This document shows positions 23,053 to 34,700 of a stretch of 64,000 nucleotides of DNA, piece after piece. The position numbers and the translations under genes were made by a program. The stretch is from Solenopsis invicta (Eukaryota; Arthropoda; Insecta; Hymenoptera; Formicidae). Position 1 is the first letter of the stretch, and every line of letters starts with the position of its first letter. Below the pieces are notes generated by a model. It searched no databases. It was not told the origin of the DNA and saw nothing but the letters and a program-made list of their open reading frames with translations. The stretch is taken from positions 4,926,501 to 4,990,500 of the forward strand of contig NC_052666.1 of the NCBI RefSeq assembly GCF_016802725.1, in the 5' to 3' direction.

Positions 23053-23746
23053 TTATTGTTCATGTAATGCTTCGTTCACAATAGTATCAATAGCGTAAGC
23101 TATTAATTCACACTCAATTTGCGAACTCTTATCGTAAAATTTGCGCAATAATTCTGTCGCGTCTGGTTTGTTCATGGCAAAATTTTGACGCAAAAATGTT
23201 ACAAAATGTTTAAATTTCTCAGTCGCAGTTGCAATGCTTTGATGCAGCGTATAATACATGTGCTCGATACAATGTTCCAGGTTGAATATAAATAACATAG
23301 TTGCAGGTTTTAGGTAAATACAAGCATCGCGCAACGATAATTTAACAATATTTTCATCGCGCAGTTTCACGAGTTGCACGGTAAGGTCATGAATCGGTAA
23401 CGATGGTGCTTCGGTTGACTGGACGAATCGCTCGAAATCCGCACGTTTATCTAACAGAGCTCTCCACGTTTTATAAGGTAGAACGATCCGGTTGCCGCGT
23501 GTATCGCCGAGCGAGCAGGAAACAGATCCAACGTTGATCGCTACATCAATCCATTTGTAGGAAGTTGATGTTAGCGCAAACCTTCTACCCAAAATACGCG
23601 GCGTATACCGCGATTCCAAAGACGTGCTGAAAAAAACGGAGAGATAAGTAAAACGTACAAAAAATGTATAAAACGTAATTTAAATATAAAGATACTTACG
23701 ATCTCTCGCACGTTTCAGTCTGGATTGGAACGTAATAGTTTGCCAT
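23053..23746 (-). CDS. Unrecognised gene, two exons, 206 aa
   Basis: Exon 1 is 23,746-23,700 (MANYYVPIQTETCERS), and exon 2 is 23,626-23,053. The intron is GT-AG, and the joined frame is 621 nt. A segment near residues 45-65 (SCSLGDTRGNRIVLPYKTW) alternates as beta strands followed by a helix. This pattern is reminiscent of PC4-like single-strand nucleic-acid-binding folds, but that is only an impression. The rest is mostly helical. Codon use looks like a real gene, and no frameshifts are present. It is the middle gene of the three-gene row. Confidence 0.6.
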
Positions 23747-23860
23747 TGTTTATACCGAGAGAGAGATGCGTTGTCTCAGAACCGTTCAAACGAGCGACTG
23801 ATTCAAAACTGATTATAAATTGCGACATTTGTAGGAGGATTAAAGCTTCTGCAAAGGAGT

Positions 23861-23871
23861 GGGGGATACTT
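23861..23871 (+). promoter_or_regulatory. Shared upstream motif GGGGGATACTT, copy 2
   Basis: It is part of a partly palindromic stretch (GGGGGATACTTTTCCCC) upstream of the gene that starts at 23,746. See copy 1 at 22,805. Confidence 0.35.
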
Positions 23872-24131
23872 TTCCCCTCTATCAAACAATTTCATCATCA
23901 TCGTTATCGCTCGAACGTGTCACGACACGTTTTCGCGGTCTGGCAACGTTGTACATGAAACGTGAAACATTACGTACATGAAACATGACGTACATGAAAC
24001 GTGAAACATGAAAAAATGTTAATCTAAACATGAAAAACGTTAAACTAAACGTGAGAAACATGAAAAAAACGTTGGAGAAACGTAGATGTAATGGAGGGGG
24101 AAAAAAAATGTATCTCGTATATTACATATGT

Positions 24132-24742
24132 TTATTTTTGCAATTGTGTCCACCAATTGTAAAGTTTGAATACATTTTGTAAAGCACAATGTTTATTCGT
24201 ACGGTGTTGCCCACATTGAAAAGTATTAGCATCATCTAGATTATTCAGATTATCAACGTCTTCGTAATCCACATCCAGGCTCTCGATGTATGCGTATTCT
24301 CGCTGGCTGTCCAGAATCAATTCTCCCAGCCATTCTCGTTTCTCGTGTCCTTTGACGTATACAATCTCCTTGTTGTCAGGATTTTCATTACCCAATACTG
24401 CAGTTATAATCACTTGTCTCGCTTTCCGATACGGAACCACCCCGTCGGTGCCCCATCTTAGCCCATGATGGCAGACAGTGAGCCAGGAGGCACAGGATCT
24501 TCCTCTTGAGGAGGAAGATGTCTGTGAAGGACGGATTCCGCGGCAGCAATAATCCTGTCCAATGTGTGGACGGGGAGAAGACACAGAACTCTGTGCAGGT
24601 AATCCTGCATCAACTCGAGTCTGTTGCAGAGTTCCGAATTCATTTTTTTTTTTAACTTACTAATCACTCCCGATGTGAATGAAGCGAGGGCACGATCAAG
24701 ACTGAGTAACAAAGGGCCGAGCGAGAGCGTTTTCCATCGCAT
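24132..24742 (-). pseudogene. Unrecognised third gene of the row, apparently frameshifted
   Basis: The upstream frame (24,742-24,458) encodes a helical region with SELCNRLELMQDYLHRVL. The downstream frame (up to 24,132) encodes RWGTDGVVPYRKARQVII, an acidic segment and a Cys/Trp-containing end. They overlap near 24,470, and the sense sequence passes from one frame to the other at about SAIMG / LRWGTDG. Either a one-base indel has broken the gene or a short intron was missed. I cannot name the family. Confidence 0.4.
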
Positions 24743-24964
24743 CGTGTATTTACATTTTTTGAAGCTTATCTATAGTATACTATTATGGTCAAAGGATAGG
24801 GCTAAGCATACGCCGTGACTACGCTCGCTATTAGAATTAATATTCGCTTATTCTATTTTTTTATTAATTTCACACGATTGAACCGCGATTAATAACGTCA
24901 AATTAAGAATGTGAAAAAAAATCAATGTATTTGCATACGTACATGCATATATATACAAGGTGCG

Positions 24965-25682
24965 AGAAAAGTTCCGGGACGGCGAAATATCTCGAAAACT
25001 AAGCATTTTAGGAAAAAGTGTTTCAGACAAAAGTTGTAGGGTTTAAAAAGATCTATTTACTGATCTTATCAGTTTGACCTTGGATGGCGTCGCCAAGGTC
25101 AGATCGAAATTACATTAACTTTTTTAAATAGAACACCTAACTTTTTATTGCATATTCTTGTAGCTTATCTCAAGACCTTTCCAAAACATTACAAGAAAGT
25201 TTATTTTCGTTGAGTACTTTCCGAGTTGTGAGGCTTGAAAGCTACAGTGTACTGTAGTGTGGGTCCAGCCAGTTAAGGCAAGAGTGGCGTGTGGGTCCGG
25301 CTAGTTAAGGCAAGTGTGGCGTGTGTCCGGCCAATTAAGGCAAGTGTGGCGTGTGTCCGGCCAGTTAAGGCAAGAGTGGCTGGACCCACACTACAGTACA
25401 CTGTAGCTTTCAAGCCTCACAACTCGGAAAGTACTCAACGAAAATAAACTTTCTTGTAATGTTTTGGAAAGGTCTCGAGATAAGCTACAAGAATATGCAA
25501 TAAAAAGTTAGGTGTTTCATTTAAAAAAGTTAATGTAATTTCGATCTGACCTTGGCGACGCCATCCAAGGTCAAACTGATAAGATCAGTAAATAGATCTT
25601 TTAAACCCTACAACTTTTGTCTGAAACACTTTTTCCTAAAATGCTTAGTTTTCGAGATATTTCGCCGTCCCGGAACTTTTCT
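24965..25682. mobile_element. Second foldback element with ~305-bp arms
   Basis: The left arm 24,965-25,270 and right arm 25,378-25,682 are near-perfect inverted copies that start with AGAAAAGTTCCGGGACGGCG. The 107-bp loop is made of four ~30-bp units around GTCCGGCCAGTTAAGGCAAG. Outside the arms lie TATATATACAAGGTG on the left and CACCCTGTATATATA at 25,729-25,743 on the right. These could be the true outer ends, with an extra ~45 bp on the right. No coding capacity is supported. Confidence 0.85.
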
Positions 25683-26031
25683 TGTCCTAATCCTGCGAAG
25701 AGAAAAGGGGTGTACGGGTGGTCTGAAACACCCTGTATATATACTGTAAATTTATTTAACATTTTTACCTTCCTCCCATCATTTATTGTAATGATGTTTT
25801 GGGACATATCCCGACGCATCTTGGCAGAGGATACGGAAAAATCCTAACAGATCCGGGTAGAAAATGTGGTGCAAGAAGAGGAGGAGGAGGAGGAGGACGA
25901 GGAAGTGGAGGCGGTAGATGTAGAGATGGAGGAAGGAGTGGAAATGGTGGAAGTAGTGGAGGATGACAATCCAATATCTTTTCTATCCTCTTCCCCTCGA
26001 GGACGGGGATTCCGCGGATGGAGAGGCCGCA

Positions 26032-26150
26032 GACGAGGACGAGGAAGCCGTGGACGAGGACGAGGAAGCCGTGGACGAGGAAGCCGTGGACGAGGAAGCC
26101 GTGGACGTGGAAGCCTCGGACGTGGAAGCCGCGGACGAGGAAGCCGGGGA
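26032..26150. repeat. 15-bp minisatellite (GGACGAGGAAGCCGT)n
   Basis: About eight units follow a purine-rich start at 25,870. Because 15 is a multiple of three, several frames stay open on both strands (one gives RG-rich repeats, another EA/D-rich repeats). I do not accept any of them as a gene. Confidence 0.85.
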
Positions 26151-26299
26151 TGGGCAGAACAATAACAATAGTAATAGTAATAGTGGCGGAAGAGGGGGGG
26201 GATGGTGATGGTGGTGGTGGGGTAGTGGTGGGTGGCGGCGAGCGGCGGCGGGCAGCAGTTGCAGGCGAGCGGTGGACGTGGCAGGCAGCGACAATTAAG

Positions 26300-27222
26300 C
26301 GGAACACCGGTAAATTTTTTTATTTATTTTTTTTTAATTATTATTTTTTCTGCGCGGCGGCGTTAGGCCCGCGCGCGTCCAAGAAATTCGCGGGTCGGTT
26401 CAGGGTCGGACACCGAGGGTTTCTCTCCCCCCCTCTCTCTCCCCCAACGGCGGTTATCACGTGCTGAGGTATGCCGCCACCGACAAAGCATCCTGTTTTG
26501 ATAAACATTGGCCGGTACACTGCCCTTGTTTATCAAAACTGATAAACGGTGCAAGCACGTGTATGATTCATACCTAGTTCCCCTCACCAACAGTTCCCCC
26601 CGCACACCTCACCCCCCCTCGTTGCAGCAGGCTTTGAATCGGCTCTTATATGCTACTTTTACTGTTTCTCAGCATGGTCTCAAGTTGGTCCGTGCACGTC
26701 TTCGCGTATTTCCGAGAGGACACTTATTCACTGACGGTATTCGTAACGCAACGCATTCTCGTTTTTATATTTTGCTTGACGGTAACGGCGCAGTGTATTG
26801 TTAATTGTTCCAACGATTACGCGATTGCCAGCCGAAATTGAGAATGAAGCCTTTCGATCGATGAGCGATAGATATATATACCTTTCCAGGGTCGTGATGA
26901 TTCCACTCCTTTACTTCCAGCGAATCGTGTGCTCATCCTGGCAGCCGCATTCTGGTTGGTCGTTCTTTTGGCTCGGAGAATGTCCGTGTGTATGCGCGTG
27001 TGTGTGGATGTGAAGACGCGGATTGCCTAACTGCCCGTGCAGGTTTTAACATGTTCGAGCCTGAACGAACGAGTCGGTTAAGAAACCCGTTCAATTCCTT
27101 TTATTTCGAGTAACAAATTTGATTATAATAATACATAAAGCAAACGTATACGCAACACACAGTTTTATAATTTACTTCGAATTAGTTTTGTCAGGTTCAA
27201 ATCCTTGAAACCTTTCTTCTCT
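26300..27222. other. No supported gene
   Basis: Mixed composition. The hairpin at 26,495-26,539 lies here. Plus-strand frames of up to 98 codons are unrecognised. Confidence 0.4.
26495..26539. repeat. 13-bp inverted repeat
   Basis: GTTTTGATAAACA and TGTTTATCAAAAC are perfect inverted copies separated by 19 bases. It could be a protein-binding palindrome or a relic of a MITE end. Confidence 0.6.
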
Positions 27223-27898
27223 CTAATCTCTTTCCAACTCTGCTGCAATTTCGTTAGACAGTAATTGAAATAGAACGTTGCGAGTAATGTTTTTGATACA
27301 ATCGCCGCCAATCTGACAAAAAGTTGTACCTTGAAACAAAAAGTTATTATTAAAAATGATATATTTATAATTAGTTTATGTTTAGTTTCATAATCTCCGA
27401 ATTAACTTAACCGATCGATATACATTGCCAACTATAATTGATTCCCTACTTAACGACAAGTTAAGTGTGAGTGCCAATTCCAATAGAATTAATAATCAAT
27501 CAATTAAATTAACTGGAGATTGTGAAACTGGCCCTTAATGATTGTGTCATAGTAGTAATAATATTAATAATGGTAACAATAATATAATTTTGATAAAAAT
27601 TAAAATGTTTTAACTTATTTAAAAATTAACGTATGTGGAAACTATCATGCCCTTACAACTTTTTGGGAAAGTTTAGCATTTTCTAGCTCAATCTCCATTT
27701 TGTTCATTTCCTCCAACGTTTCGATGTAAATTTTTTTTCCATCTATTAATTCTCGATTTGTTATATTTAAATTTGTAGTGTTGTGCTTGCTATTAAATTC
27801 ATTATTAAATTTTTGTTTTATTTCTATGACATTTTTTTTGATTGCTTGGATCTTCTGCATTAATTTATTCAATTTTTTTTTAATTTCCGAAAATAAAT
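27223..27898 (-). CDS. Last two exons of a possible DUF4806-like gene
   Basis: Exon 27,898-27,657 has an acceptor (ATTTCAG) and donor (GTAAGG) and encodes a Lys/Glu-rich coiled coil (EIKKKLNKLMQKIQ). Exon 27,312-27,223 follows after a TTTTTGTCAG acceptor and encodes IGGDCIKNITRNVLFQLLSN and a stop. Downstream, in another frame, GFKDLNLTKLI can be read, which is typical of the end of DUF4806 domains, so a frameshift may have shortened the protein. Upstream exons are not visible between 27,898 and the LTR of element B at 28,046. They may lie beyond the nested insertion, to the right of the window. Confidence 0.45.
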
Positions 27899-28045
27899 CT
27901 GAAATGTAAAGTTTTATGATTTTTATATTAAATTATTAAAGGTTCCTAATAGCATATTTTATCCAAAGAACATTCATACGACATTATTAGGACATCGCAA
28001 TATCCATGCGACGTCCCTCGGATGATGTGTGCGTGCGTGCGTGCG

Positions 28046-29712
28046 TGTCACGTCGCGGTTTCGTCAATCGCACAAAATATATCGCGCGCAGGGACGGAAT
28101 CGCGATAAGGGGGATTTATACTAAGCAACTGGGTTTATCGAAATTTATAATTAAATTCACGTTTAAGTTTTACTAAAAATCTTAATTATTCGGGGCAGAC
28201 CTGTAAGAAACAAGTGTTATTTATGCCTGTTTATTTAGCTAATTGTAACTGCTTATGAATTTTATAGTTACAATTGGAAGAGGTGTTAACTATTAAGAAC
28301 TGACCCGAAGAAAGCGATTGTTATTCGGGCCCATTTATTTATTCTATTTATTTAATTTATCAACATTCATGAATTTGTAAGAACGACTACTAATTGAAGT
28401 GCTTAAAAAGCTCCAGTGAATATTTTATAGGGAGCCAAAATATGTGCACAAGCTTGCTCGAGGCGACTGATTATCGCGCGTAGATTAGATAAGAGTCGGA
28501 TTACAATGACTCGTGGCTGAGAGCCGTAACGGTCGCTCCGGAATGCCGGGCTATCGCGTAGCGGGTAAGAAATGCGTCCGGTGACGCTGTTGCCATGCAA
28601 TATTACGTTACGAGAGATGCAACAATTATTATTTATTTAAGCGTTACTTACCTTTTTGCTGGACTATACCAACGGAAAATGGGTTAGCGCGGCTATGATT
28701 CTGCTCTCTGTCTGCAACGGCTTGGACAGGGTTGATCTTTTGACTAACCAATTAATTGTTTAAACAAAAGAGTCGGTGATGTATTGAAGAAGTACCCAGC
28801 AGCTCTGGTTGATCAATGGTTAGCGTAATAGGTTGATGGAGACGGCGTCGATGATGATCTTGAGGCTGATGCTCTTGTTGTTAAATAATGTTTCAACAAT
28901 TGATTTTATTTAATCGCACGGAAAGGTGGATCGAATTAGGGAACGTAATTATATTAGATTTGGGAGTTAACACAATAAGACACTGTTATATAAAAGATAA
29001 ACAATATTTATTATTAATTATTAAAGTTAAACTAATACAAGACTTAAAAATTATTGATACTAATTTATTATACGCTTCGCGATATTGGTTACTTAAACTA
29101 GACTCTTTGCGCGAGTCGTGATTGAATGTCGGATGTAGAAATGTTAAGTAAAAGATTTTGAATTAGTAAAGATTTAGTAGATTCGCGGAGCGACTCCTAA
29201 GAGTCGACCGATCGCGATGACGCGGGAACTAGAACTACTTTCGCCTAGCAGCGCACGGAGCGGCGCTTGGCTTCGTGTCGCGCGGGAAGCGTGGGGGTAC
29301 CCCACCAGGTTGCCCGGCGGCGCGCGCAACTCCCACCCGAAGCGTGGGAGTGATAATGGTAATGATGATAATGTCTTAGATGGTGACTTATGATGGTAAC
29401 GTTTTAGGTGGTAACATCTTAGATGGTAACTATTTTGATGGTAACTTATGATGGTAACGTTTTAGGTGGTAACATCTTAGATGGTAAGTGTCGCGTGGTA
29501 AGTATCGCATGATAATGGTAGGTTCTTATGGTAAGTATCGCATGATAAGTATCGCTTATGATGATAATACATAATTATAATGTGATTATTAATAAACGGT
29601 TGCTACAATGGTTATAAGCTGATTAATTAATAATGCCAATATTAACATGAATAGTAATAATGCAAAAATATGTTGCAAAGCTAAACGATAATAGACGTCA
29701 GCGGACGTTACA
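28046..29712 (-). repeat. 3' LTR of element B
   Basis: It begins TGTCACGTCGCGG on the plus strand and ends at ACGTTACA next to the polypurine tract. The first ~250 bp match 50,446-50,692 almost exactly, which identifies that piece as the other LTR. A GTGC repeat (28,029-28,045) precedes the start in both places, so the border could lie up to 20 bp further left. The U3 side (29,360-29,560) carries many GATGGTAAC-type words. A TATATAA/AATAAATATT block at 28,990-29,015 is conserved with the LTRs of C. Confidence 0.85.
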
Positions 29713-29724
29713 CCCCTCCCCTCT
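29713..29724 (-). other. Polypurine tract of element B
   Basis: AGAGGGGAGGGG on the minus strand lies directly against the 3' LTR. This is the expected plus-strand primer position. Confidence 0.85.
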
Positions 29725-29754
29725 TATATTAAAATGTTAGCGCATGCTGACATT

Positions 29755-31758
29755 TTACACTGACTCATTTGTTTCGTGGCAATTGTTTTCCACGTATTTT
29801 CGTAACTCAGCGTAGGTATAGGTTGGCTTTAGTCTTTCACCTTTTGCACACTCACCTTGGGGTTTCGGAAGTCGAGCTTCGGACATTGAAAGGGTCAGGG
29901 ACGGGGCATTTTCAGGTGTTGGACGAGCCTCGGGCGCGGTTGCTGATGCTTGATTCTTCCTTCCGCCCAAATGTATCAGCAGGTGAGTTACCGAGCTCCA
30001 TATAGCACCGAGGAGGTGCATGCTCCAACCATAGATTGAGTGTAACGCGTAGCCGTGAATTATAGTGTCTATTATGAGTTTGACTATGCGTGCGATGATG
30101 AAGATGGCGAGTATTCCTGCGCTCGCAGACCCAAACGTAACGAATCCATGCCAGATTCTTTCTCCGGCGGATTCTGCAATTCGATTTAGTGAGTCTTCGT
30201 CCAATAGGTTGTACATTGATACGCTCCCAGATGGGATCGTCTCGCCTAGTGCTCCCCGAGCGATGGTGTTTAACATGGACGGCTTCTCCACAGGGAACAT
30301 TATATGCGCTCTGAGCCTATCTAGGTCCTCGTCACTGTATATTCCACTGGTCGCCAAGGAGGACGGGCTGGCGTAATGCCAGGTGGGATGAGTGAGTGGT
30401 TGTATGATGGGTGGCGCAAGTACCTCTATCGGTTTTGGCGTGAGCCTGAACCACGCACCGTGTAGTTTGTACATCGTTGGAAGTAGGTCGTTGCAGTCTC
30501 TTATCGTGCCGGTTTTTGATAGTATTCTAGATCTTGGTAGCAGGAATAGTGAGGTATTACGATGCGTTACTGGTAATTCGTTGTAGCAGTTTTCCGTCTG
30601 GCGGATTTTGCATTCTACTGGGATACACTTGACTATGTGTATAACTTCACCGCTGGTTACCGCCGTATAACCGGGCTCTTTCATGACCCTGTATGCTATT
30701 TCGTCTGGTGCGATGCTAGCTAATGTCAACGCGTTTTGTAAGATCTGTTTTTCCAGTACACATTTTTGCTCCATGATGTCTCGGTAGAGCTGCGTCAGTT
30801 GCGATTTAATGTGTTTCTCCACGTACACAAATTTGGAATTGACGTACAAGAAGATGTCCAGGTTGTCGACCGCGATTTTAGACCTCGTTTGGAAAGTGCG
30901 TCCTTTCGTTGTTTCCAGTATGAATAGCTTGGGATGTTCCGTCTGCGTCAACTTGTATCCACAGATGTCGAAGTCGGTGGTCTTGGCTAGAGCGAACGTC
31001 GTATCTTGTGTTGTTACTGTGTAAATAGTTGGGGTCGTTTGGTTTGCTTTCGGCGACAGTTTGGTGGCTAGACCTTCGTAGATGATGTCATACCGGTCGA
31101 AGTGGCAGTGATCGACTGGTAAGGGAGTCCAGAATGTTTCCGATCCTTCTGAGTCCAGGCAGTATCCGTGCGCGAGCTTGCATTGGGCGCCCGAAGGCAA
31201 TATCGCCTGGCCGGTTGATCTCTTGACGGGCATTTCGAAGGTTTTCAAGGTGATTCTCAATATGGCCTGAACCACTACATTTTCCCAGTTCCCGTATCCA
31301 TCTGTGTACTGGGTGCCTGTGCAGTCTGCGTCTACTGCAGCTGATCCGGCTAGGGTAACGCTCCTTAGGTTGGTAGCATTCTTCACTATTCCGTCGACTA
31401 TGGCGTCAGCTATTCGAAATGATCCGGAGTCGTGAAGTCTTTTGCACGCATGTTCCCCAATCTCTTGCAAATACTCTCGTCTGCCGTTTTGCACAATGGA
31501 TACGTGCGAGTGCATCCCGCAGTAGTAGATTGTGCGGTCTACCTCGACCTTACACTGTATAGCGGGAGTTTTGTCGAAGTCCGAGAGCTGCATTAATTGA
31601 ATATATGCCTCTTCTTTTTGCGGTTCAATGTTATCCATATCACAGTCGGCAACGTCCAGGAGAGATAGGGTGGTGATGTTGAAACCTTCTCCCCCACAAT
31701 CATAGCCGATAAGGCCGGACACGAGGGGTAGCGCGGTAATAGTGAGTAGTAGGAGCAT
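29755..31758 (-). CDS. env: env of element B, chuvirus-like glycoprotein, 667 aa
   Basis: The ATG lies 2 nt after the pol stop, as in element C. Residues 1-15 are a hydrophobic signal peptide, followed by GYDCGGEG-FNITTLSLLDV, a start typical of chuvirus-type glycoproteins as far as I recall. The ectodomain of about 530 residues has many Cys and N-glycosylation sites. A Gly/Ala-rich then hydrophobic stretch near residues 545-565 should cross the membrane, and a second hydrophobic stretch (YGWSMHLLGAIW) follows near 580-600. The tail is Pro- and charge-rich. The family role is receptor binding and membrane fusion. The frame is uninterrupted although gag and pol of the same element are broken. 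Confidence 0.85.
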   Translation of the reverse strand: MLLLLTITALPLVSGLIGYDCGGEGFNITTLSLLDVADCDMDNIEPQKEEAYIQLMQLSDFDKTPAIQCKVEVDRTIYYCGMHSHVSIVQNGRREYLQEIGEHACKRLHDSGSFRIADAIVDGIVKNATNLRSVTLAGSAAVDADCTGTQYTDGYGNWENVVVQAILRITLKTFEMPVKRSTGQAILPSGAQCKLAHGYCLDSEGSETFWTPLPVDHCHFDRYDIIYEGLATKLSPKANQTTPTIYTVTTQDTTFALAKTTDFDICGYKLTQTEHPKLFILETTKGRTFQTRSKIAVDNLDIFLYVNSKFVYVEKHIKSQLTQLYRDIMEQKCVLEKQILQNALTLASIAPDEIAYRVMKEPGYTAVTSGEVIHIVKCIPVECKIRQTENCYNELPVTHRNTSLFLLPRSRILSKTGTIRDCNDLLPTMYKLHGAWFRLTPKPIEVLAPPIIQPLTHPTWHYASPSSLATSGIYSDEDLDRLRAHIMFPVEKPSMLNTIARGALGETIPSGSVSMYNLLDEDSLNRIAESAGERIWHGFVTFGSASAGILAIFIIARIVKLIIDTIIHGYALHSIYGWSMHLLGAIWSSVTHLLIHLGGRKNQASATAPEARPTPENAPSLTLSMSEARLPKPQGECAKGERLKPTYTYAELRKYVENNCHETNESV

Positions 31759-31760
31759 GT

Positions 31761-34700
31761 TTATGCGATGCTGTCCGAGTCGGAACTACTGGCCGGTTCC
31801 TCCGATGGCCGTCGAAGGTATGATTCTTCATGTTGGAGATGGGAGGGGGATGGCTTTAGTTTGTCTTCGTGCACTACTTTTGTAACTCTATCATTTATTT
31901 TGATCCTAACGTTATTGCTTCTTAGTATCTCTATTATCTTATACGGGCCAGTGTACTGGTCCCCTAGTTTATGAGTTGGCTCCTTCAGTAGATATACTTG
32001 GTCGCCGATCTTAAAATTAACGGGATTTAATTTCTTATCATAATATCTCTTAGATCTAAGTTTTGCTCGTTCGAGGTTACTGCGCGCTGCCTCCTGGGAG
32101 TCTCGTATTTTATTATACAGGTTAGTACGCGTAACTCTCGTTGGTCACGCCCTCTGGTGCTTTTTCGTGGGACGGTGTACGCGCGATTTTGCCGAAGACT
32201 AGTTCGTGAGGGGTATACTGCGTTCCCTAGTGTACACTTGTATTATACGAAAAGCACGCCAGCTTAAGGTGGCTGCTCCAGTCGTTCTTATCCGTCGTTA
32301 CTTGCTTCAGATATTCCCAGAGCACGTGATGTGAGCGTTCAACGGAGCCGTTTGATTGCGGCCTATACGCAGTGGTCGTATATTTGGATATTTTAAACTT
32401 CTTTGCGATTGCCTTCATCAAACTGTTAATAAAATGCGATCCTTGATCGGTCAATAAGGCTTTAGGAGCCCCGTAAATACTGATGAATTCATTGACAAAG
32501 GCATCCGCAACGTCGATCGCGCCAGCTTTCTCCAGCGGAATCGCCAAAGAATACTTAGTGAGGAGGTCTTGTATTGTTAGTATGTACGATTTGCCATCAT
32601 GCGATAAGGGGAGAGGCCCCATGATGTAGGCGCTGCTTTCGACAAGGTGTCCATAGACACCTTGTCGAAAGCAGCGTCTGGTGTATCCGTTAGTACCATC
32701 GGCTGCTTGGTTTTCCTCCTGACTAACTTCTTTAGTTGACAACTCCGGCAATTATTAATGTACGTTTGGATATCGGTCTTCATCTTAGGCCAGTAATGCC
32801 TGTTTCGAATTCGGCGATATGTTTTGGCGACGCCTTTGTGGCCGCCGATGGCCGACGCATGATTTTCGTGTAGTATTGCTTCGCGTGTTTCTAGCGGGGG
32901 TACCGTTACCTCGTTACGGCAGACTGTTACAGTTACGCCTGTATTGTTTAATGTGTTGCTAATTAACTTGTGGACGTTTTCCCACGGTACACTTCCAACG
33001 TCTCCGTTACAAAGGGAAATAGCTTGGATATCGAGTTCTTTGACTACGTCGAGAAGGGAGTGTATAGCTTCGTTAAGGATGTCTTTTTCTATTATATTCG
33101 ATACTCGATCTTTTACCGTTAGTGTGATTATATGTTTCCCTTTGTAAGGGATCGGCCTGGCTCTGGCTAGGGTCGCGTCTCTTATCTGGGGCAAGATTCC
33201 TGCCCCCGCCAGGGCTTGTGCCCTTTTGTCGCAAGGGTCGCCTCTCTTTGTTATAAACACAACTAGGTTATCGCGCCGCATCGACAAGTTGTCGCGCGTA
33301 GCATTGAATTTAATTCTATTCTCCGGATTAAAAACATATGGTTCATTAGGAGTGTCGAGGATGTCGTCGTCGCTAGTTTCGCTCTCGGTATCGGATTCGC
33401 TCTCGTTCGTAGACGAATCCGGGTCAACGGGTATCTCCATGGGTGTCGGATTAATCTCATCGGGAGATTCGTAGGGGATCGTTTCGGCGACTCCTCGTGG
33501 TGGTAAGTTGTCTCGGGTGACTTTTAATCGAACTCGCTTACTTGGCTTGGGTGCATCGGATATGGTTTCATCATCGTCGCAGTCGTTTGGGTTGCTATCA
33601 TGTTTGCGCGCTGCGGGCTTAGGGGAGGTACCGGGTTTGTTCGGAGTCGGTTTCGTGGAATTATTATTTTGGTTAGATACACGAGGCGGCGACGCGGGGT
33701 CGAATAAGACTTCATCGCTTGAGTCGTGTAAGGTCAAGGGTAGGACGCGAGTCGCCTCGACGGAATTACGCAACAAAGCGTCTGCATTACAATTTATCTT
33801 GCCCGCTTTGTATATTACTTTATAGTCGTATTCGGCGAGCTTAAGCCGCCAGCGAATAAGCCGCGAAGTGGGGTCTTTTACGGAATGTAACCACTCTAGT
33901 GGTTTGTGATCGGTTAATATTATAAATTTATTACCGTACAGGTACGGCCTAAAATGATTAACACAGTAGATTATGGCCAATGACTCTTTCTCGATTGTAG
34001 AATAGTTCTGCTCTGCATTATTGAGGAGCCTGGACGCGTATGCTATGGGTCTATCCTTGCCGATCTCCCCCTGACTTAAAATTCCACCTATGGCGTATCC
34101 GGAAGCGTCAGTGGTAAGGAGGAATGGTTGCGTGAAGTCGGGATGTTGTAGGATCGGTTCTGTGCATAATTGGTCTTTGAGGTTCGTAAACGCATTCTCT
34201 TGGGGCTCTTGCCATGTGAACGGTTCGTCCTTTTTTAATAGAGTGGTAAGAGGTTTTGCGATTTTGGAGAAGTTGTTAATAAATCGGCGATAGTATCCGG
34301 CTAAACCTAGGAATTGTTTAATGTTTTTCGCGTTCCTAGGCCGGGGGAAATTCTTCACGGCTTCAACCTTCTGGGGGTCGGGTTTGACTCCGGCTTCCCC
34401 TATTACATGGCCCAGATAAGTGACTTCTTTCCTAAGAAACTCGCACTTATCTGGCTGGAGTCGTAAGTTGGCGGCGCGCAAGCGTTCAGCTAGTTTGTTA
34501 AACTTTTGAGCGTGCTCCTTCAGGCTACTTGCATATACGACAATATCATCAAAGTATACGAACAACTCGAGTCCCTGTAGCCCGCTGAGAATTCGGTCCA
34601 TCAGTCTCTGAAATGTGGCTGGGGCACTTTTGAGTCCGAACGGCATGCGCTTGAACTCGAAATTCCCGTAAGGAGTGGAAAAGGCGGTTTTATGGGAATC

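Noticed and set aside
25866..26467. Gene for an RG-rich or EA-rich protein
   Set aside because: Several frames are open on both strands because of the 15-bp minisatellite and purine bias, and no start context, splice sites or non-repeat domain supports any of them.
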